Assembly (NCBI GenBank): GCA_030425645.1 | Contig: JAUHZK010000002.1 | Location: forward strand, 124,001-188,000 | Source of the DNA: Gammaproteobacteria bacterium | GTDB taxonomy: Bacteria > Pseudomonadota > Gammaproteobacteria > JAPPPA01 | DNA length: 64,000 bases | Reading direction: 5' to 3' | In this document: in pieces, positions 11,161 to 21,392 of the stretch | How positions within the stretch are numbered: the stretch's first letter is position 1 | Layout: every line of letters starts with the position of its first letter | Notes under the pieces: model-generated | Databases searched by the model: none | What the model was told of the DNA's origin: nothing | The model's input: only the letters and a program-made list of their open reading frames with translations | Position numbers and translations under genes: made by a program

Positions 11161-12135
11161 CTACCGCTTAATGCTGAGCCTGCGCCCTTTTACCCAGAGG
11201 GCGTAGCTCGGCGCGCTAAAAAAAGCCGATTGACCACGACCGGTGCCGAGCTCCAACTGTCGTAGCAACTCGTTAAAGCGGCTTTTAGGAAGCCCCACAC
11301 CCTGTCGCCCCAACCATCGCTTCAAGCGAAAACTGGCTAGCGCGGTGGGCGCTGACGGACCTGGCCATAGATAGTGATCGGCCGATTCGACATCGGCCGA
11401 TTCGACGCCCAGTTGGTGCTCTAATAGCCCAACGCTCTGTGTTGCTTTAGTGGCAGCCTCTAGCAATTGATTAGCCAGCGCTTGCGGTAACTGCGGAACG
11501 ACATGGTGCCGGTAATAATTCCGCTTTAAGCCCGTATCGCTATTACTCGGATCTTCTATCCAAGACTGCCCACTGCTATCCAAATAAGCTTCTAGCTCAG
11601 ACTTTTTCGCGGCCAGTAACGGCCTTACATGAGCCCTGCCCCATGCGCTCTCGCCTGACGCTAGACAAGCTCTCATACCACCTAGCCCGACCAGATCCGC
11701 GCCCCTTTCCAAGCGCATTAATAGGGTTTCTAGCTGATCGTCAGCATGGTGCGCAGTAACGAGCACGTGGTCGTCTTTCATTAACGATACCCCCGCCAGA
11801 TAACGCGCTTCGCGAGCCGCTGCTTCAAGTCCCATGCGTTTTTGCGAAGCGCCATCCAGCGTCACCTTTTGAGCAACAAAAGGCACGGAAACACGTTCAC
11901 ACAAGGCTTCGCAGAAGCCTTGCCAATGAGCACTGTCAGTATGCAACTGGTGATTAATATGAAAGACGCGCAACTGCTTCAGGAATGGCGAGTTCGCCAG
12001 CATTAGTAGCAACGCAACAGAGTCGGCACCGCCGCTCAACCCGAGCCATAGCGGCCGGTCGTTCGCCGCCAATTGCCGAAGCTGACTCCGCAAGGTCGCC
12101 AGCACCCGAGACTGTAAATCAGCCCCAGCATCCAT
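11161..12135 (-). CDS. tilS: tRNA(Ile)-lysidine synthase, short form
   Basis: TilS changes C34 of tRNA-Ile(CAU) to lysidine so that it reads AUA. The PP-loop SGGADS near residue 34, HHADDQLET and the substrate block WIEDPSNSD with RNYYRH are all present. At 324 residues it is about 100 shorter than the E. coli protein: the C-terminal TilS_C domain is reduced to a stub ending in SYALWVKGRR. A 15-bp tandem duplication near residues 244-253 repeats VESAD. No frameshift is seen, so it is probably a functional short form. Convergent with the lipoprotein gene (14-bp gap); accA lies 5 bp upstream. Confidence 0.93.
   Translation of the reverse strand: MDAGADLQSRVLATLRSQLRQLAANDRPLWLGLSGGADSVALLLMLANSPFLKQLRVFHINHQLHTDSAHWQGFCEALCERVSVPFVAQKVTLDGASQKRMGLEAAAREARYLAGVSLMKDDHVLVTAHHADDQLETLLMRLERGADLVGLGGMRACLASGESAWGRAHVRPLLAAKKSELEAYLDSSGQSWIEDPSNSDTGLKRNYYRHHVVPQLPQALANQLLEAATKATQSVGLLEHQLGVESADVESADHYLWPGPSAPTALASFRLKRWLGRQGVGLPKSRFNELLRQLELGTGRGQSAFFSAPSYALWVKGRRLSIKR
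11377..11406 (-). repeat. 15-bp tandem duplication inside tilS
   Basis: ATCGGCCGATTCGAC (plus strand) occurs twice without gap at 11377-11391 and 11392-11406. It duplicates five codons in frame (Val-Glu-Ser-Ala-Asp twice) in the region between the catalytic domain and the shortened C-terminus. Confidence 0.85.
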
Positions 12136-12140
12136 CTTGA

Positions 12141-13103
12141 TTAGGACGCCTCTGTGAAGCTACCCATGCTGGCAAAACGCCGATGCCGCGACTCAACCAA
12201 GTCCGCCACTGGCACTTTCACCAAGCGGCTTTTGGCGATTTCTAGGCGCTCAGCCAAGGTGGCCGCCATTGCCGGGGCGTCACGATGCGCTCCGCCCAAA
12301 GGCTCTGGAACAATTTCGTCAACCAATCCCAGCTGCTTGAGCTTGCCGGCGGTCATACCCATCGCCTCGGCGGCAATTTCGGCCTGTTTAGCGTCTTTCC
12401 ATAAAATAGAAGCGCAACCCTCAGGAGAGATAACCGAATAAACGCTATAGCCCAACATAATCACATGGTCTGCAACGCCAATGGCCAAAGCACCACCAGA
12501 GCCGCCCTCACCAATCACCGTGGCTATAATTGGAGTTTCCAAACGCGCCATTTCAAACAAATTGCGCGCAATCGCCTCGCTCTGGCCGCGCTCCTCTGCT
12601 TCAATCCCGGGATAGGCACCGGGAGTATCAATAAACGTAAAAATCGGCAGCTTAAAGCGTTCCGCCATTTTCATAATTCGCAGTGCTTTACGGTAACCCT
12701 CCGGATAAGGCATACCAAAATTACGACGAATTTTTTCCCGTGTTTCGCGACCTTTCTGCTGGCCAATGACGGCGACCGGTTCGCCATTTAAACGAGCAAC
12801 GCCGCAGACGATGGCCGGGTCATCCCGAAAAGCGCGATCACCGTGAAGCTCGTCAAAGTCGCTAAAGGCGTGCTCAATGTAATCCAAGGTGTAAGGCCGG
12901 CGCGGATGCCTAGCCAGCTGGGTCACCTGCCACGGACTGAGATCAGCAAAGATACTTTCCGTCAGGCGGTGACACTTATCTTGTAGCCGACTAATTTCCT
13001 CGCTTAGGCTGACCTCACTGCCGTCACCAACACGTCGCAACTCTTCTATTTTAGCTTCGAGCTCTGCGATGGGTTTTTCAAAATCGAGAAAATTCAAATT
13101 CAT
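12141..13103 (-). CDS. accA: Acetyl-CoA carboxylase carboxyltransferase subunit alpha
   Basis: 320 residues, the normal AccA length. With AccD (encoded at 38.7 kb) it forms the alpha2-beta2 carboxyltransferase that moves CO2 from carboxybiotin to acetyl-CoA, giving malonyl-CoA. Landmarks are the N-terminal NFLDFEKPI, the oxyanion-type segments [11 protein letters not shown] and [10 protein letters not shown], and DTPGAYPG. Its ATG overlaps the dnaE stop (ATGA), the arrangement found in E. coli and Pseudomonas, so translation is likely coupled to DnaE. Confidence 0.98.
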   Translation of the reverse strand: MNLNFLDFEKPIAELEAKIEELRRVGDGSEVSLSEEISRLQDKCHRLTESIFADLSPWQVTQLARHPRRPYTLDYIEHAFSDFDELHGDRAFRDDPAIVCGVARLNGEPVAVIGQQKGRETREKIRRNFGMPYPEGYRKALRIMKMAERFKLPIFTFIDTPGAYPGIEAEERGQSEAIARNLFEMARLETPIIATVIGEGGSGGALAIGVADHVIMLGYSVYSVISPEGCASILWKDAKQAEIAAEAMGMTAGKLKQLGLVDEIVPEPLGGAHRDAPAMAATLAERLEIAKSRLVKVPVADLVESRHRRFASMGSFTEAS

Positions 13104-16100
13104 GCGGCTTTATCCTCAAACCGTTTCTGTTCTCTAGCATCATCTACTTTGCGACCATAGGCGACCCGCACAGCGTCATTGCCCAAATGTTTACGTAGCT
13201 GATGAATCAATGCGTCTTCTGGTCTTACGCGCCAAGCCTTGCCCAGCATAACCGAGGCGGTTGCCGAGATACCTCGGTAACAAATACGAATCGGCGTTTC
13301 GCCATGCTCTGTGTAGGGCGTTAACCAGTTTTGTAAGCGCGACACAAAATGTCTTTGCTGCTTGAGCGAGGCTTCGCTGGCGTCAGTAAGCCAATCGATT
13401 TCAATTCCCCGAACGCGCTCAAACCTAACTTGATCGATATCGGAGATATGGTCAGCAGATACGGAGTAACCGTTAATAAAGTCATCATAGGCCATGCCCC
13501 CTGTCACTACTAAGAGCTGATCGGTGGCGAAAAACTGCTCATGCTTTTGGTAATCCTCCCAAAACATCTGCACTTCAATACGCCCAGTCCGATCATCCAG
13601 CACCAGGGTGGCGCGTTTGCCTTGCTTCAACTTAACGCCAATCACCCAGCCGACGGTGGTCACAGGCACCCGCTTAGGCCGGCGGAATTTACGCTCTTCG
13701 CCATCGCGCGCTTTCTGTTGCTGTTGCGGTTGTTGCGCTTCTACCTGTGCTACCAATTGAGCAATGGTGCCAGTACGCAACTTAGCCGCCTCGGCCTCGT
13801 ACTCTAAGATTGGGTGACCGGTTAAATACAGCCCCAAGGCCGCTTTCTCCGCCGCTAGGCGTTCGCGCTCACCCCAATCTTCGCGGATATCATCGTCGCG
13901 TTTTGGCGCTTCCATATCGCGCACCTCGCCGAGACCAAACATGTCATTCTGCCCTGCCGCAGCGTTAGCGGCGGCCTGCTCAGCAGCATGAATGGCTTTC
14001 GGCAACTGCTCCATCAGCGTGGCACGGTTAGCGCCTAACTGATCGAGTGCGCCAGCCTCAATAAGCGTAACCAAAACCTTACGGCCGGTCTTTTTAAGAT
14101 CAATGCGCTCACAAAGTTGATAGATATCTTCGAAAGGCCCGTTCAAGTCACGCTCTTGAACAATCCCTTCAATCGCTGCCAAACCGACACCTTTAATAGC
14201 GCCTAAGCCGTACAGGATTTGGCTATCACCTACCGGCGTAAATTTGTATTGCGACTGGTTAACGTCAGGCGGCAACACTTCCAAGTCGTAACTATTGGCA
14301 TCGTGAATCAGCCATACCACTTTATCGGTGTTATCCAAATCGGCGGACATTACGGCGGCCATAAATTCCGACGGGTAGTGCTTTTTCAGCCATGCCGTTT
14401 GGTAAGTCAGCAAGGCATAGGCGGCCGAGTGCGATTTGTTAAAACCGTAACCAGCAAATTTTTCAATCAGGTCAAAAATATAGGCAGAGGTTTCGCGCGG
14501 CACACCATTTTCTTCGGCGCCATCAACAAAAATTGCTTTTTGTTGTTCCATCACCTCGACTTTTTTCTTACCCATGGCCCGGCGCAAAATATCCGCGCCG
14601 CCCAAGGTGTAGCCGGACAAGACCTGCGCAATCTGCATCACCTGCTCTTGATACAAAATCACACCGTAAGTCGGCTTTAGAATTTCTGTTAATGAGGGAT
14701 GTGGGTACTGAATTTCCTGTAAGCCGTGCTTACAAGCCACAAAGTCTTCCACCATGCCGGAACCCAGCGGGCCCGGGCGGAACAGCGCCACTAGCGCGAC
14801 GATATCTTCAAAGTTATCGGGTTTTAGCTGCGTTAGCAGCCGTTGCATACCACCCGATTCCAATTGGAATACTGCCGTGGTGCGGCCGCTTTGTAGCAAT
14901 TGATAGGTTTCGTCGTCACCGAGGCCGACGGTGTTGATATCTAAGGGTGCCTCGTCACGCGCCGCCTTACGTGCATTAATCGACTTTAAAGCCCAGTCGA
15001 TAATGGTTAGCGTACGCAGACCCAAGAAATCGAACTTCACCAAACCGGCGGCTTCAACGTCATCCTTATCAAACTGAGTAACGTATTGGTCGGTGCCAGC
15101 TTCACAGTACAGCGGTGTAAAGTCAGTCAGCTTGCTAGGCGCAATAACCACGCCGCCGGCGTGTTTGCCGACATTACGGGCAATGCCCTCTAAGGCTTTA
15201 GCACCGTGATAAAGCGGCGCGACTTCCTCGTCGTCTTCATCAATGCGCTGTTTTAACTCTTCGTTTTCGTCGAGCGCTTTGTCCAAAGTCATCCCAACAT
15301 CGTTAGGGATCATTTTGGCAACTTTATCTACTTGGCCAAACGGCAAACCGAACACGCGGCCAACATCACGGATTGACGCCTTCGCTGCCATGGTGCCGTA
15401 GGTGATGATCTGAGAAACCTTTTCACGACCATATTTTTGCGCTACGTAATCAATCACGCGGTCACGGCCTTCCATACAGAAGTCGACGTCAAAGTCGGGC
15501 ATCGATACCCGCTCAGGGTTCAAGAAACGCTCAAACAGCAACTCGTACTTGAGCGGATCGAGATCGGTAATTTTCAGCACATAAGCGACCAGTGAACCAG
15601 CACCAGAACCACGCCCCGGCCCTACCGGAATATCATTCGCCTTAGCCCACTGAATAAAGTCGGCAACGATCATGAAGTAACCGGGGAAATCCATACCCAC
15701 GATCACATCAAGCTCAACCTTTAAACGTTCAGCGTAGACGCGACGATCTTCATCTTCGTCATAGTCGCGGCCTTCGAGCTTATCCAACTGCCACTTCTGA
15801 GCTAAGCGCTCCTGCAATCCCAACTCGGACTGTTCAACCAAGTACGTCGCAACCGTATGCCCTTCGGGCACTTCAAAATCAGGCAGGAAGCTTTTGCCTA
15901 GCTGCAAGGTCACGTTGCAACGCTGAGCGATGGCAACGGTGTTATCTAGGGCCTCGGGCAAATCAGCAAACAACGCATCCATTTCTTCTGGGCTGCGCAG
16001 GTATTGCTGCTCGGTATAGTTTTTGGGCCGCCGTGGATCGGCCAACGTATAGCCATCGTGAATTGCGACGCGAGTTTCATGCGTTTCAAAATCACTGGCT

Positions 16101-16714
16101 TCAATAAAGCGCACATCATTGGTTGCAACCAACGGAATGCCCAATTCCGCCGCCAGCGGCGCTACGGCTTGAATGTAAGACTCTTGGTTAGCTTGGCCAG
16201 TACGCTGCAGCTGAATATAAAAGCGGTCTCCCAGCAGTGTTTGCCAACGCAGCGCAGCATCCCTTGCGGCGGCAAGGTGACCAGCGTTAATCAGCTGCCC
16301 TAACTCGCCCTCAAGGCCGCCACTAAGGGCTATCAAACCGGCTTGTTTTTCAACCAACCATTCGTAGCGCAGCACGGGGGTTAACTCAACATCCTGCCCT
16401 TCAACAAAACAGCGGCTAATAAGCTCCGCTAAATGCCGGTAGCCGTCGTTATTCATTGCAAACAGCGTCAATCGAGTTGATTGCTTAGCGTTAGGCATTA
16501 ACAAACGCACATCAACACCAACCAGCGGTTTTACACCTGTTCCCAGCGCGGCACGATAGAACTTAACCAGCCCGAATAGGTTGATGTGGTCAGTCATCGC
16601 GATCGCTGGCATCTGCATTTGCGCAGTAGCTTTCAGTAGCGGCTTAATACGCGCCACACTATCAACCAAAGAATATTCGGTATGAACGGCTAAATGAACG
16701 AAAGGACGTGGCAT
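13100..16714 (-). CDS. dnaE: DNA polymerase III alpha subunit
   Basis: Replicative C-family polymerase, 1204 residues (E. coli 1160). It has an N-terminal PHP domain starting [15 protein letters not shown], the [11 protein letters not shown] phosphate-binding loop, catalytic aspartates in PDFDVDF near residue 405, the [15 protein letters not shown] block, a helix-hairpin-helix region and an OB-fold near the C-terminus. Between about residues 975 and 1010 there is an insertion with consecutive glutamines (QQPQQQQ) followed by a basic patch, just before the OB domain; it probably accounts for part of the extra length. The start is ATG 16714 with GAACGAAAGGACG upstream. A divergent gsp operon begins 245 bp away. 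Confidence 0.98.
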   Translation of the reverse strand: MPRPFVHLAVHTEYSLVDSVARIKPLLKATAQMQMPAIAMTDHINLFGLVKFYRAALGTGVKPLVGVDVRLLMPNAKQSTRLTLFAMNNDGYRHLAELISRCFVEGQDVELTPVLRYEWLVEKQAGLIALSGGLEGELGQLINAGHLAAARDAALRWQTLLGDRFYIQLQRTGQANQESYIQAVAPLAAELGIPLVATNDVRFIEASDFETHETRVAIHDGYTLADPRRPKNYTEQQYLRSPEEMDALFADLPEALDNTVAIAQRCNVTLQLGKSFLPDFEVPEGHTVATYLVEQSELGLQERLAQKWQLDKLEGRDYDEDEDRRVYAERLKVELDVIVGMDFPGYFMIVADFIQWAKANDIPVGPGRGSGAGSLVAYVLKITDLDPLKYELLFERFLNPERVSMPDFDVDFCMEGRDRVIDYVAQKYGREKVSQIITYGTMAAKASIRDVGRVFGLPFGQVDKVAKMIPNDVGMTLDKALDENEELKQRIDEDDEEVAPLYHGAKALEGIARNVGKHAGGVVIAPSKLTDFTPLYCEAGTDQYVTQFDKDDVEAAGLVKFDFLGLRTLTIIDWALKSINARKAARDEAPLDINTVGLGDDETYQLLQSGRTTAVFQLESGGMQRLLTQLKPDNFEDIVALVALFRPGPLGSGMVEDFVACKHGLQEIQYPHPSLTEILKPTYGVILYQEQVMQIAQVLSGYTLGGADILRRAMGKKKVEVMEQQKAIFVDGAEENGVPRETSAYIFDLIEKFAGYGFNKSHSAAYALLTYQTAWLKKHYPSEFMAAVMSADLDNTDKVVWLIHDANSYDLEVLPPDVNQSQYKFTPVGDSQILYGLGAIKGVGLAAIEGIVQERDLNGPFEDIYQLCERIDLKKTGRKVLVTLIEAGALDQLGANRATLMEQLPKAIHAAEQAAANAAAGQNDMFGLGEVRDMEAPKRDDDIREDWGERERLAAEKAALGLYLTGHPILEYEAEAAKLRTGTIAQLVAQVEAQQPQQQQKARDGEERKFRRPKRVPVTTVGWVIGVKLKQGKRATLVLDDRTGRIEVQMFWEDYQKHEQFFATDQLLVVTGGMAYDDFINGYSVSADHISDIDQVRFERVRGIEIDWLTDASEASLKQQRHFVSRLQNWLTPYTEHGETPIRICYRGISATASVMLGKAWRVRPEDALIHQLRKHLGNDAVRVAYGRKVDDAREQKRFEDKAA

Positions 16715-16959
16715 ACGAAGTGCTTTAACGAGTTTCCTAGGTTTGCTGCTGAAAATGACTCAGTGTACAGAACCACAGTGTAATCAATTTGTCTGTTAAA
16801 CATGCGTCGTTTTTAGTGCATAAAGCGCTTCATGCTAGTCAGATAAATCCGTATGATGAGCGACTAATAAAGGACTTATTGCTAATCTAACTAGCTAACA
16901 AGCCCAAATAGAAATGGAGACCGGTTAGCCACCCCAGCTAACCAAAAGGACAAGGCGTC

Positions 16960-17865
16960 TTGCTACAGCAACTCAACCACAACCCAAGCGCTAAAGCTGC
17001 CCTAAACAATGTCGAGCAGCGACTGCCTAAACTAGTAACGCTTTTCTTGATGGGCCTATCACTATGGCTAGTCGCTGGCATTATTTGGCGCTGGATCCCG
17101 CACCCTGAGTTGCCCCCACCTCCAGCGCAACAAATCAAACCACAAGCGGCGGCAGACAGCCCGCGCGCCAACGTTAACCAACTTATCAATCAACAGCTAT
17201 TTGGCAAAGCAGTGGCCGCACCCACCGCCAAACCGGCACCTGACACCAGCAATGCGCCAGAAACCCGCCTCAACCTCAAGCTGGCTGGCGTAATTTTGTC
17301 TGAAAACCCAGATCTCTCTAGAGCGCTGATTGCCGACAACAATGGCAAACAAAAGTCCTATGCCGTCGGCGACCCTATTGAAGGTGCTAGTGCCTCTATT
17401 CACGAGATCTACGCTGACCATGTTGTGCTCGAGCGTAACGGCCGTTACGAGACCCTGAGACTGCAAAAACAAACTGCCAGCAGTCGCACCGCTAGTGTCA
17501 GCAGCTCATCACAGACCAGCTCTCGCGGCACTACAGGCGAAGGCGTTGCCAACGAACTTAAATCCGTTCGTGAGCAAATCCTAAAAGACCCTTCCAAAGC
17601 CGGCGACTTCATTCGTGTGCGCCCGGTTTACTCAAAGGGCGCCCTGACCGGCTATCGAATTTATCCGGGCAAAGACCGTGCCTTATTTAGAAAGGTCGGG
17701 CTGCGTTCCGGCGACCTAGTGCAGTCCATCAATGGACAGCAATTAAATGACCCGCAACAAGCTTTTAGCATGCTCTCTACGCTTAGCAGCGCCAGCAGCA
17801 TCACCTTAGAATTACAACGCCGAGGCCGCACAGAAACCGTTTCTGTAGACCTTGGCAGCGAATAA
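16960..17865 (+). CDS. gspC: Type II secretion system inner-membrane protein GspC
   Basis: 301 residues from a TTG start at 16960 with AAAGGA about 10 bp upstream; the nearby ATG frame ends at once, so TTG is the best choice. There is a single transmembrane segment (about 25-46), then a Pro/Ala-rich linker, a homology-region beta domain (about 85-170) that contacts the secretin, a Ser-rich hinge and a C-terminal PDZ domain (about 220-298: LRSGDLVQSINGQ). GspC bridges the inner-membrane platform and GspD and takes part in substrate recognition. First gene of a gspC-D-E-F run. The gap to dnaE (16715-16959) shows no further gene. Confidence 0.93.
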   Translation: MLQQLNHNPSAKAALNNVEQRLPKLVTLFLMGLSLWLVAGIIWRWIPHPELPPPPAQQIKPQAAADSPRANVNQLINQQLFGKAVAAPTAKPAPDTSNAPETRLNLKLAGVILSENPDLSRALIADNNGKQKSYAVGDPIEGASASIHEIYADHVVLERNGRYETLRLQKQTASSRTASVSSSSQTSSRGTTGEGVANELKSVREQILKDPSKAGDFIRVRPVYSKGALTGYRIYPGKDRALFRKVGLRSGDLVQSINGQQLNDPQQAFSMLSTLSSASSITLELQRRGRTETVSVDLGSE

Positions 17866-17882
17866 CCAACAAGTACGACATC

Positions 17883-19880
17883 ATGATTAAGCGATTTACT
17901 GGTTTCTTTCACGCGCTCTGGTTAGCAACAGCCACCGCTGCCACTTTGTTCATTGCAAGCAGCACGCTTTACGCCGACAGCATTACGCTGAACTTTAAAG
18001 ATGCGGATATCAACACTGTTATCGAAACCGTGAGTGAAACAACCGGCCGTAATTTTATTGTCGACCCGCGGGTAAAAGGCAAAGTAACCGTTATCTCTGC
18101 CGAACCGATGGATAGCAACGGTTTGTATCAAACCTTCCTATCCATTTTGGAAGTGCACGGCTTCGCCGCCATCCCATTTGGCGATACCACCAAAATCGTG
18201 CCGCAAAACGATGCCAAACAACTCGGCCGCGGCCCTAGCAGCACAGCTTATTCAGACGACCTAGTAACCCGCGCCGTCGCTATTCAGCATATTGCCGCCG
18301 CCCAGCTAGTGCCGATTCTAAGACCCCTACTACCTCAGTACGGCCACTTGGCTGCCTACGCGCCAAGCAACATCTTGATCATTTCCGATCGCCAAGCAAA
18401 CGTCGATCGAATTTTGGATATTGTTCAACGTATCGACCGTCCAGGCGACGCAGAAGTCGACGTGGTTACCCTGCAGCACGCCAGCGCCAGCGATGTCGTT
18501 AAAATGCTGCAAACGCTAGAGAAAGCCTCTGGCGCCAAGAATGCCCCCGAGACGACTAGTTTTATTGCCGACCCGCGCACCAACTCAGTTTTGGTCTCTG
18601 GCGATAAAGCAGACCGCATTCGTATTCGCGAGCTAATCAAACACCTCGACACACCCACAGATAGCAATAGCGGCAACACTAACGTTGTTTATTTGCGTTA
18701 CGCCAAAGCTGTCGATTTGGCCAAAATCCTGCAGGGTTATGCCAAGGCAAACGCCCAAGCCGAAGGCAAGAAAACCGCTAGCGACGTCACCATCTTTGCC
18801 GACGAAGCCACTAACTCTTTGGTCATTACCGCACCGCCACGTCTTGGCGAAGAAATCCGCGGCGTCATTGACCGCTTGGATATCCGTCGTGCACAAGTAC
18901 TGGTAGAAGCCATCATCGCCGAAATCAGCATTGATAAAACCTTCCAGCTTGGCTTTAACTATGCCGGCGCCGGTTCTACCGGTGGCTTTATTATGGAAGC
19001 TGGCGGACTCAGCACTGGCGCCTTAGCTGGCGCTATCGCCGACCCAAGCACCGCTGCCACCGCACTCGGATCGCTACCCGGCCTAACCTATGGCGGCGCT
19101 TCTATTAAAAACGGCGATATTGAATTCCTGGGCCTATTACGTGCAGTGGCTACCGACGCTGATAACAACGTTATCTCAACGCCTAGCTTGCTTGCCATGG
19201 ACAACCAAGAAGCAGAAATCAGCATTGGCCAGGAAGTACCATTTATTACCGGCCAGTTTAGTAATACTGGCGGCAACAATACGGTAAACCCATTCACAAC
19301 CATCGAACGTAAGGATGTTGGCGTTACGCTCAAAATCACGCCGCACGTTATCGACAACGGCACCGTTGAGCTGAAGATTTATCAAGAAATCTCTGGCGTT
19401 GTTCAGGGTGCCACAAGCACCGCAGACGTCGTCACCAACAAGCGCACCATCGACACTACCGTGATTGTAGATAACGGCGAAATCATTGCGCTTGGCGGAC
19501 TGCTACAAGACGACACCACTGACAGTCGTAGCAAAATTCCGGTACTCGGCGACATTCCGCTGCTTGGCGCACTGTTTAGAAGCAAGAACACCACCCGGAC
19601 TAAGCGTAATCTAATGGTCTTTATCCGACCAATCGTGTTGCAAGATGGCCAAGATCTCCGTCGCTACTCTGAGGATCGTTACAAGCTACTGCAGAAGCTG
19701 CAGCTTGAAGCAGCCAAGGTAAAAGGCGGCGTGCTACCGCAGTTCCCTAACGGCCAAACCGCAGCCACGCAGATTCCAGATAAGCGTCAAAGACAAGACG
19801 TCATTCCGCTTTACCAACCGCCTAGCGAGGCAGCGGATCGCGGCAATAAGAACAACCACCGTATTGGCCCGCGCAAGTAA
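17883..19880 (+). CDS. gspD: Type II secretion system secretin GspD
   Basis: 665 residues. The signal peptide ends near residue 31 (LYA|DS). It is followed by the N0 domain (INTVIETVSETTGRNFIVDP), N1-N3 repeats each with paired strands (about 125-340) and the C-terminal secretin barrel: VLVEAIIAEI, ISTPSLLAMDNQEA, VGVTLKITPHV and the LGDIPLLGALF motif (about residues 555-575). The last 80 residues are an S-domain-like tail rich in Gln and Pro. It forms the outer-membrane channel of the secreton. Starts 17 bp after gspC and ends 3 bp before gspE. No pilotin gene was recognised in the window. Confidence 0.96.
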   Translation: MIKRFTGFFHALWLATATAATLFIASSTLYADSITLNFKDADINTVIETVSETTGRNFIVDPRVKGKVTVISAEPMDSNGLYQTFLSILEVHGFAAIPFGDTTKIVPQNDAKQLGRGPSSTAYSDDLVTRAVAIQHIAAAQLVPILRPLLPQYGHLAAYAPSNILIISDRQANVDRILDIVQRIDRPGDAEVDVVTLQHASASDVVKMLQTLEKASGAKNAPETTSFIADPRTNSVLVSGDKADRIRIRELIKHLDTPTDSNSGNTNVVYLRYAKAVDLAKILQGYAKANAQAEGKKTASDVTIFADEATNSLVITAPPRLGEEIRGVIDRLDIRRAQVLVEAIIAEISIDKTFQLGFNYAGAGSTGGFIMEAGGLSTGALAGAIADPSTAATALGSLPGLTYGGASIKNGDIEFLGLLRAVATDADNNVISTPSLLAMDNQEAEISIGQEVPFITGQFSNTGGNNTVNPFTTIERKDVGVTLKITPHVIDNGTVELKIYQEISGVVQGATSTADVVTNKRTIDTTVIVDNGEIIALGGLLQDDTTDSRSKIPVLGDIPLLGALFRSKNTTRTKRNLMVFIRPIVLQDGQDLRRYSEDRYKLLQKLQLEAAKVKGGVLPQFPNGQTAATQIPDKRQRQDVIPLYQPPSEAADRGNKNNHRIGPRK

Positions 19881-19883
19881 ATC

Positions 19884-21389
19884 ATGACGGATATGAGCAG
19901 CACAGAACTCGACAACGAGGCTGCAGGCCCTCTGCCCTCGTTTGCTTTTTGTCGGCGCCAACGTGTCTTAGTACAAGCTAACGATGACGGCTACACCGTT
20001 TACGGTGACAGCTCTACTGGCCTGCCTGCGTTAGCAGAAGTACAGCGCACACTTGGCCAAGCTTTCCAGTTTGAGCGCCTAAATGCCGACGACTTTGACC
20101 GCAAGCTACAAGCAGCTTACGAAGGCTGCACCGACGACACCATGCAAATGGCCGCTGGGCTAGACGACGATATGGGCCTCGAGCAAGCCGTGCTAGATTT
20201 GCCCGAACCAGAAGACCTACTAGACGCCGAAGACGATGCCCCGATTATCCGTCTAATTAACGCGCTACTAACCGAAGCTATTAAAGCCGGATCATCTGAC
20301 ATCCACATCGAACCCTATGAAGATCGCCTAGTGGTGCGTTTCCGGGTCGACGGTGTGTTACGCGAGGTCTTAGAGCCGCGACGCGCTGTAGCGCCGCTAC
20401 TAGTATCGCGGATTAAGGTCATGGCGAGATTAGATATCGCCGAGAAACGCATCCCACAAGACGGCCGCATCGGCCTACGCATCGCCGGCCGCGCCGTCGA
20501 CGTGCGTGTATCAACAATGCCGTCTGCCCACGGCGAACGGGTCGTAATGCGTTTGTTAGATAAACAAGCCGGACGACTTGATCTAAGCCACTTAGGGCTA
20601 GATGACCGTGACCTGCCCCGCTGGCGAGACGCCATCGCAAAACCGCATGGCATTGTCTTGGTTACCGGGCCCACTGGTTCCGGTAAAACCACAACGCTAT
20701 ACGCCGCGTTAGCCGAACTGAATGATCGACGCCGTAACATCATGACCGTAGAAGACCCGGTCGAATACTATCTGGATGGCGTTGCGCAAACCCAGGTCAA
20801 CACTAAGGTGGACATGACCTTTGCCCGCGGTTTACGCGCGATTCTGCGTCAGGACCCTGATGTTGTTATGGTCGGCGAAGTACGTGACCTTGAGACAGCG
20901 GAAATCGCTGTCCAGGCCTCGTTAACCGGCCATATGGTGTTTTCTACCCTGCATACCAACAGTGCCGTCGGCGCGATTACGCGTTTGCGAGACATGGGTA
21001 TCGAGCCATTTCTGCTCTCCTCTTCGTTGGTCTCAATTTTGGCGCAGCGCTTAGTCCGCAAAGTCTGCCACCACTGCCGCGAACCCTATACCGCCCCCAA
21101 AGGCGAATGCGAAATTTTAGGCGTGGATGCGACAACGGCACCGACGCTCTACCATGCCCGCGGCTGCGAACATTGCAATCACAGCGGCTATAACGGCCGC
21201 TCCGGCATCTATGAGTTGATCACCATTGACAACAAGATGCGTGAACTCATTCACGACGGCGACTCCGAACAAGCGCTAACGCAACATGCCCGCCAACAAG
21301 GTTTAAGCCTGACCGAAGACGGCTATCAAAAGGTCTTAAATGGCGACACGACCTTAGAGGAAGTGCTGCGCGTTACCCGCGCCAACTAA
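19884..21389 (+). CDS. gspE: Type II secretion system ATPase GspE
   Basis: 501 residues, cytoplasmic hexameric ATPase that powers pseudopilus assembly. Walker A GPTGSGKTTT, the Asp box VEDPVEY, Walker B QDPDVVMVGEVRD and the His box TLHTNSA are in order between about residues 255 and 360. A CHHC...CEHC tetracysteine zinc module follows (about 393-435), as in true GspE rather than PilT. The N-terminal 100 residues are acidic and are the expected GspL-binding region. Start ATG 19884 lies 3 bp after the gspD stop. GspL itself is not in the window. Confidence 0.96.
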   Translation: MTDMSSTELDNEAAGPLPSFAFCRRQRVLVQANDDGYTVYGDSSTGLPALAEVQRTLGQAFQFERLNADDFDRKLQAAYEGCTDDTMQMAAGLDDDMGLEQAVLDLPEPEDLLDAEDDAPIIRLINALLTEAIKAGSSDIHIEPYEDRLVVRFRVDGVLREVLEPRRAVAPLLVSRIKVMARLDIAEKRIPQDGRIGLRIAGRAVDVRVSTMPSAHGERVVMRLLDKQAGRLDLSHLGLDDRDLPRWRDAIAKPHGIVLVTGPTGSGKTTTLYAALAELNDRRRNIMTVEDPVEYYLDGVAQTQVNTKVDMTFARGLRAILRQDPDVVMVGEVRDLETAEIAVQASLTGHMVFSTLHTNSAVGAITRLRDMGIEPFLLSSSLVSILAQRLVRKVCHHCREPYTAPKGECEILGVDATTAPTLYHARGCEHCNHSGYNGRSGIYELITIDNKMRELIHDGDSEQALTQHARQQGLSLTEDGYQKVLNGDTTLEEVLRVTRAN

Positions 21390-21392
21390 ACC

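Noticed and set aside
16752-16772. Possible LexA (SOS) box upstream of dnaE
   Set aside because: The minus strand reads CTGT-N8-ACAC, so the right half-site is ACAC instead of ACAG and the centre is not AT-rich; I do not accept it.
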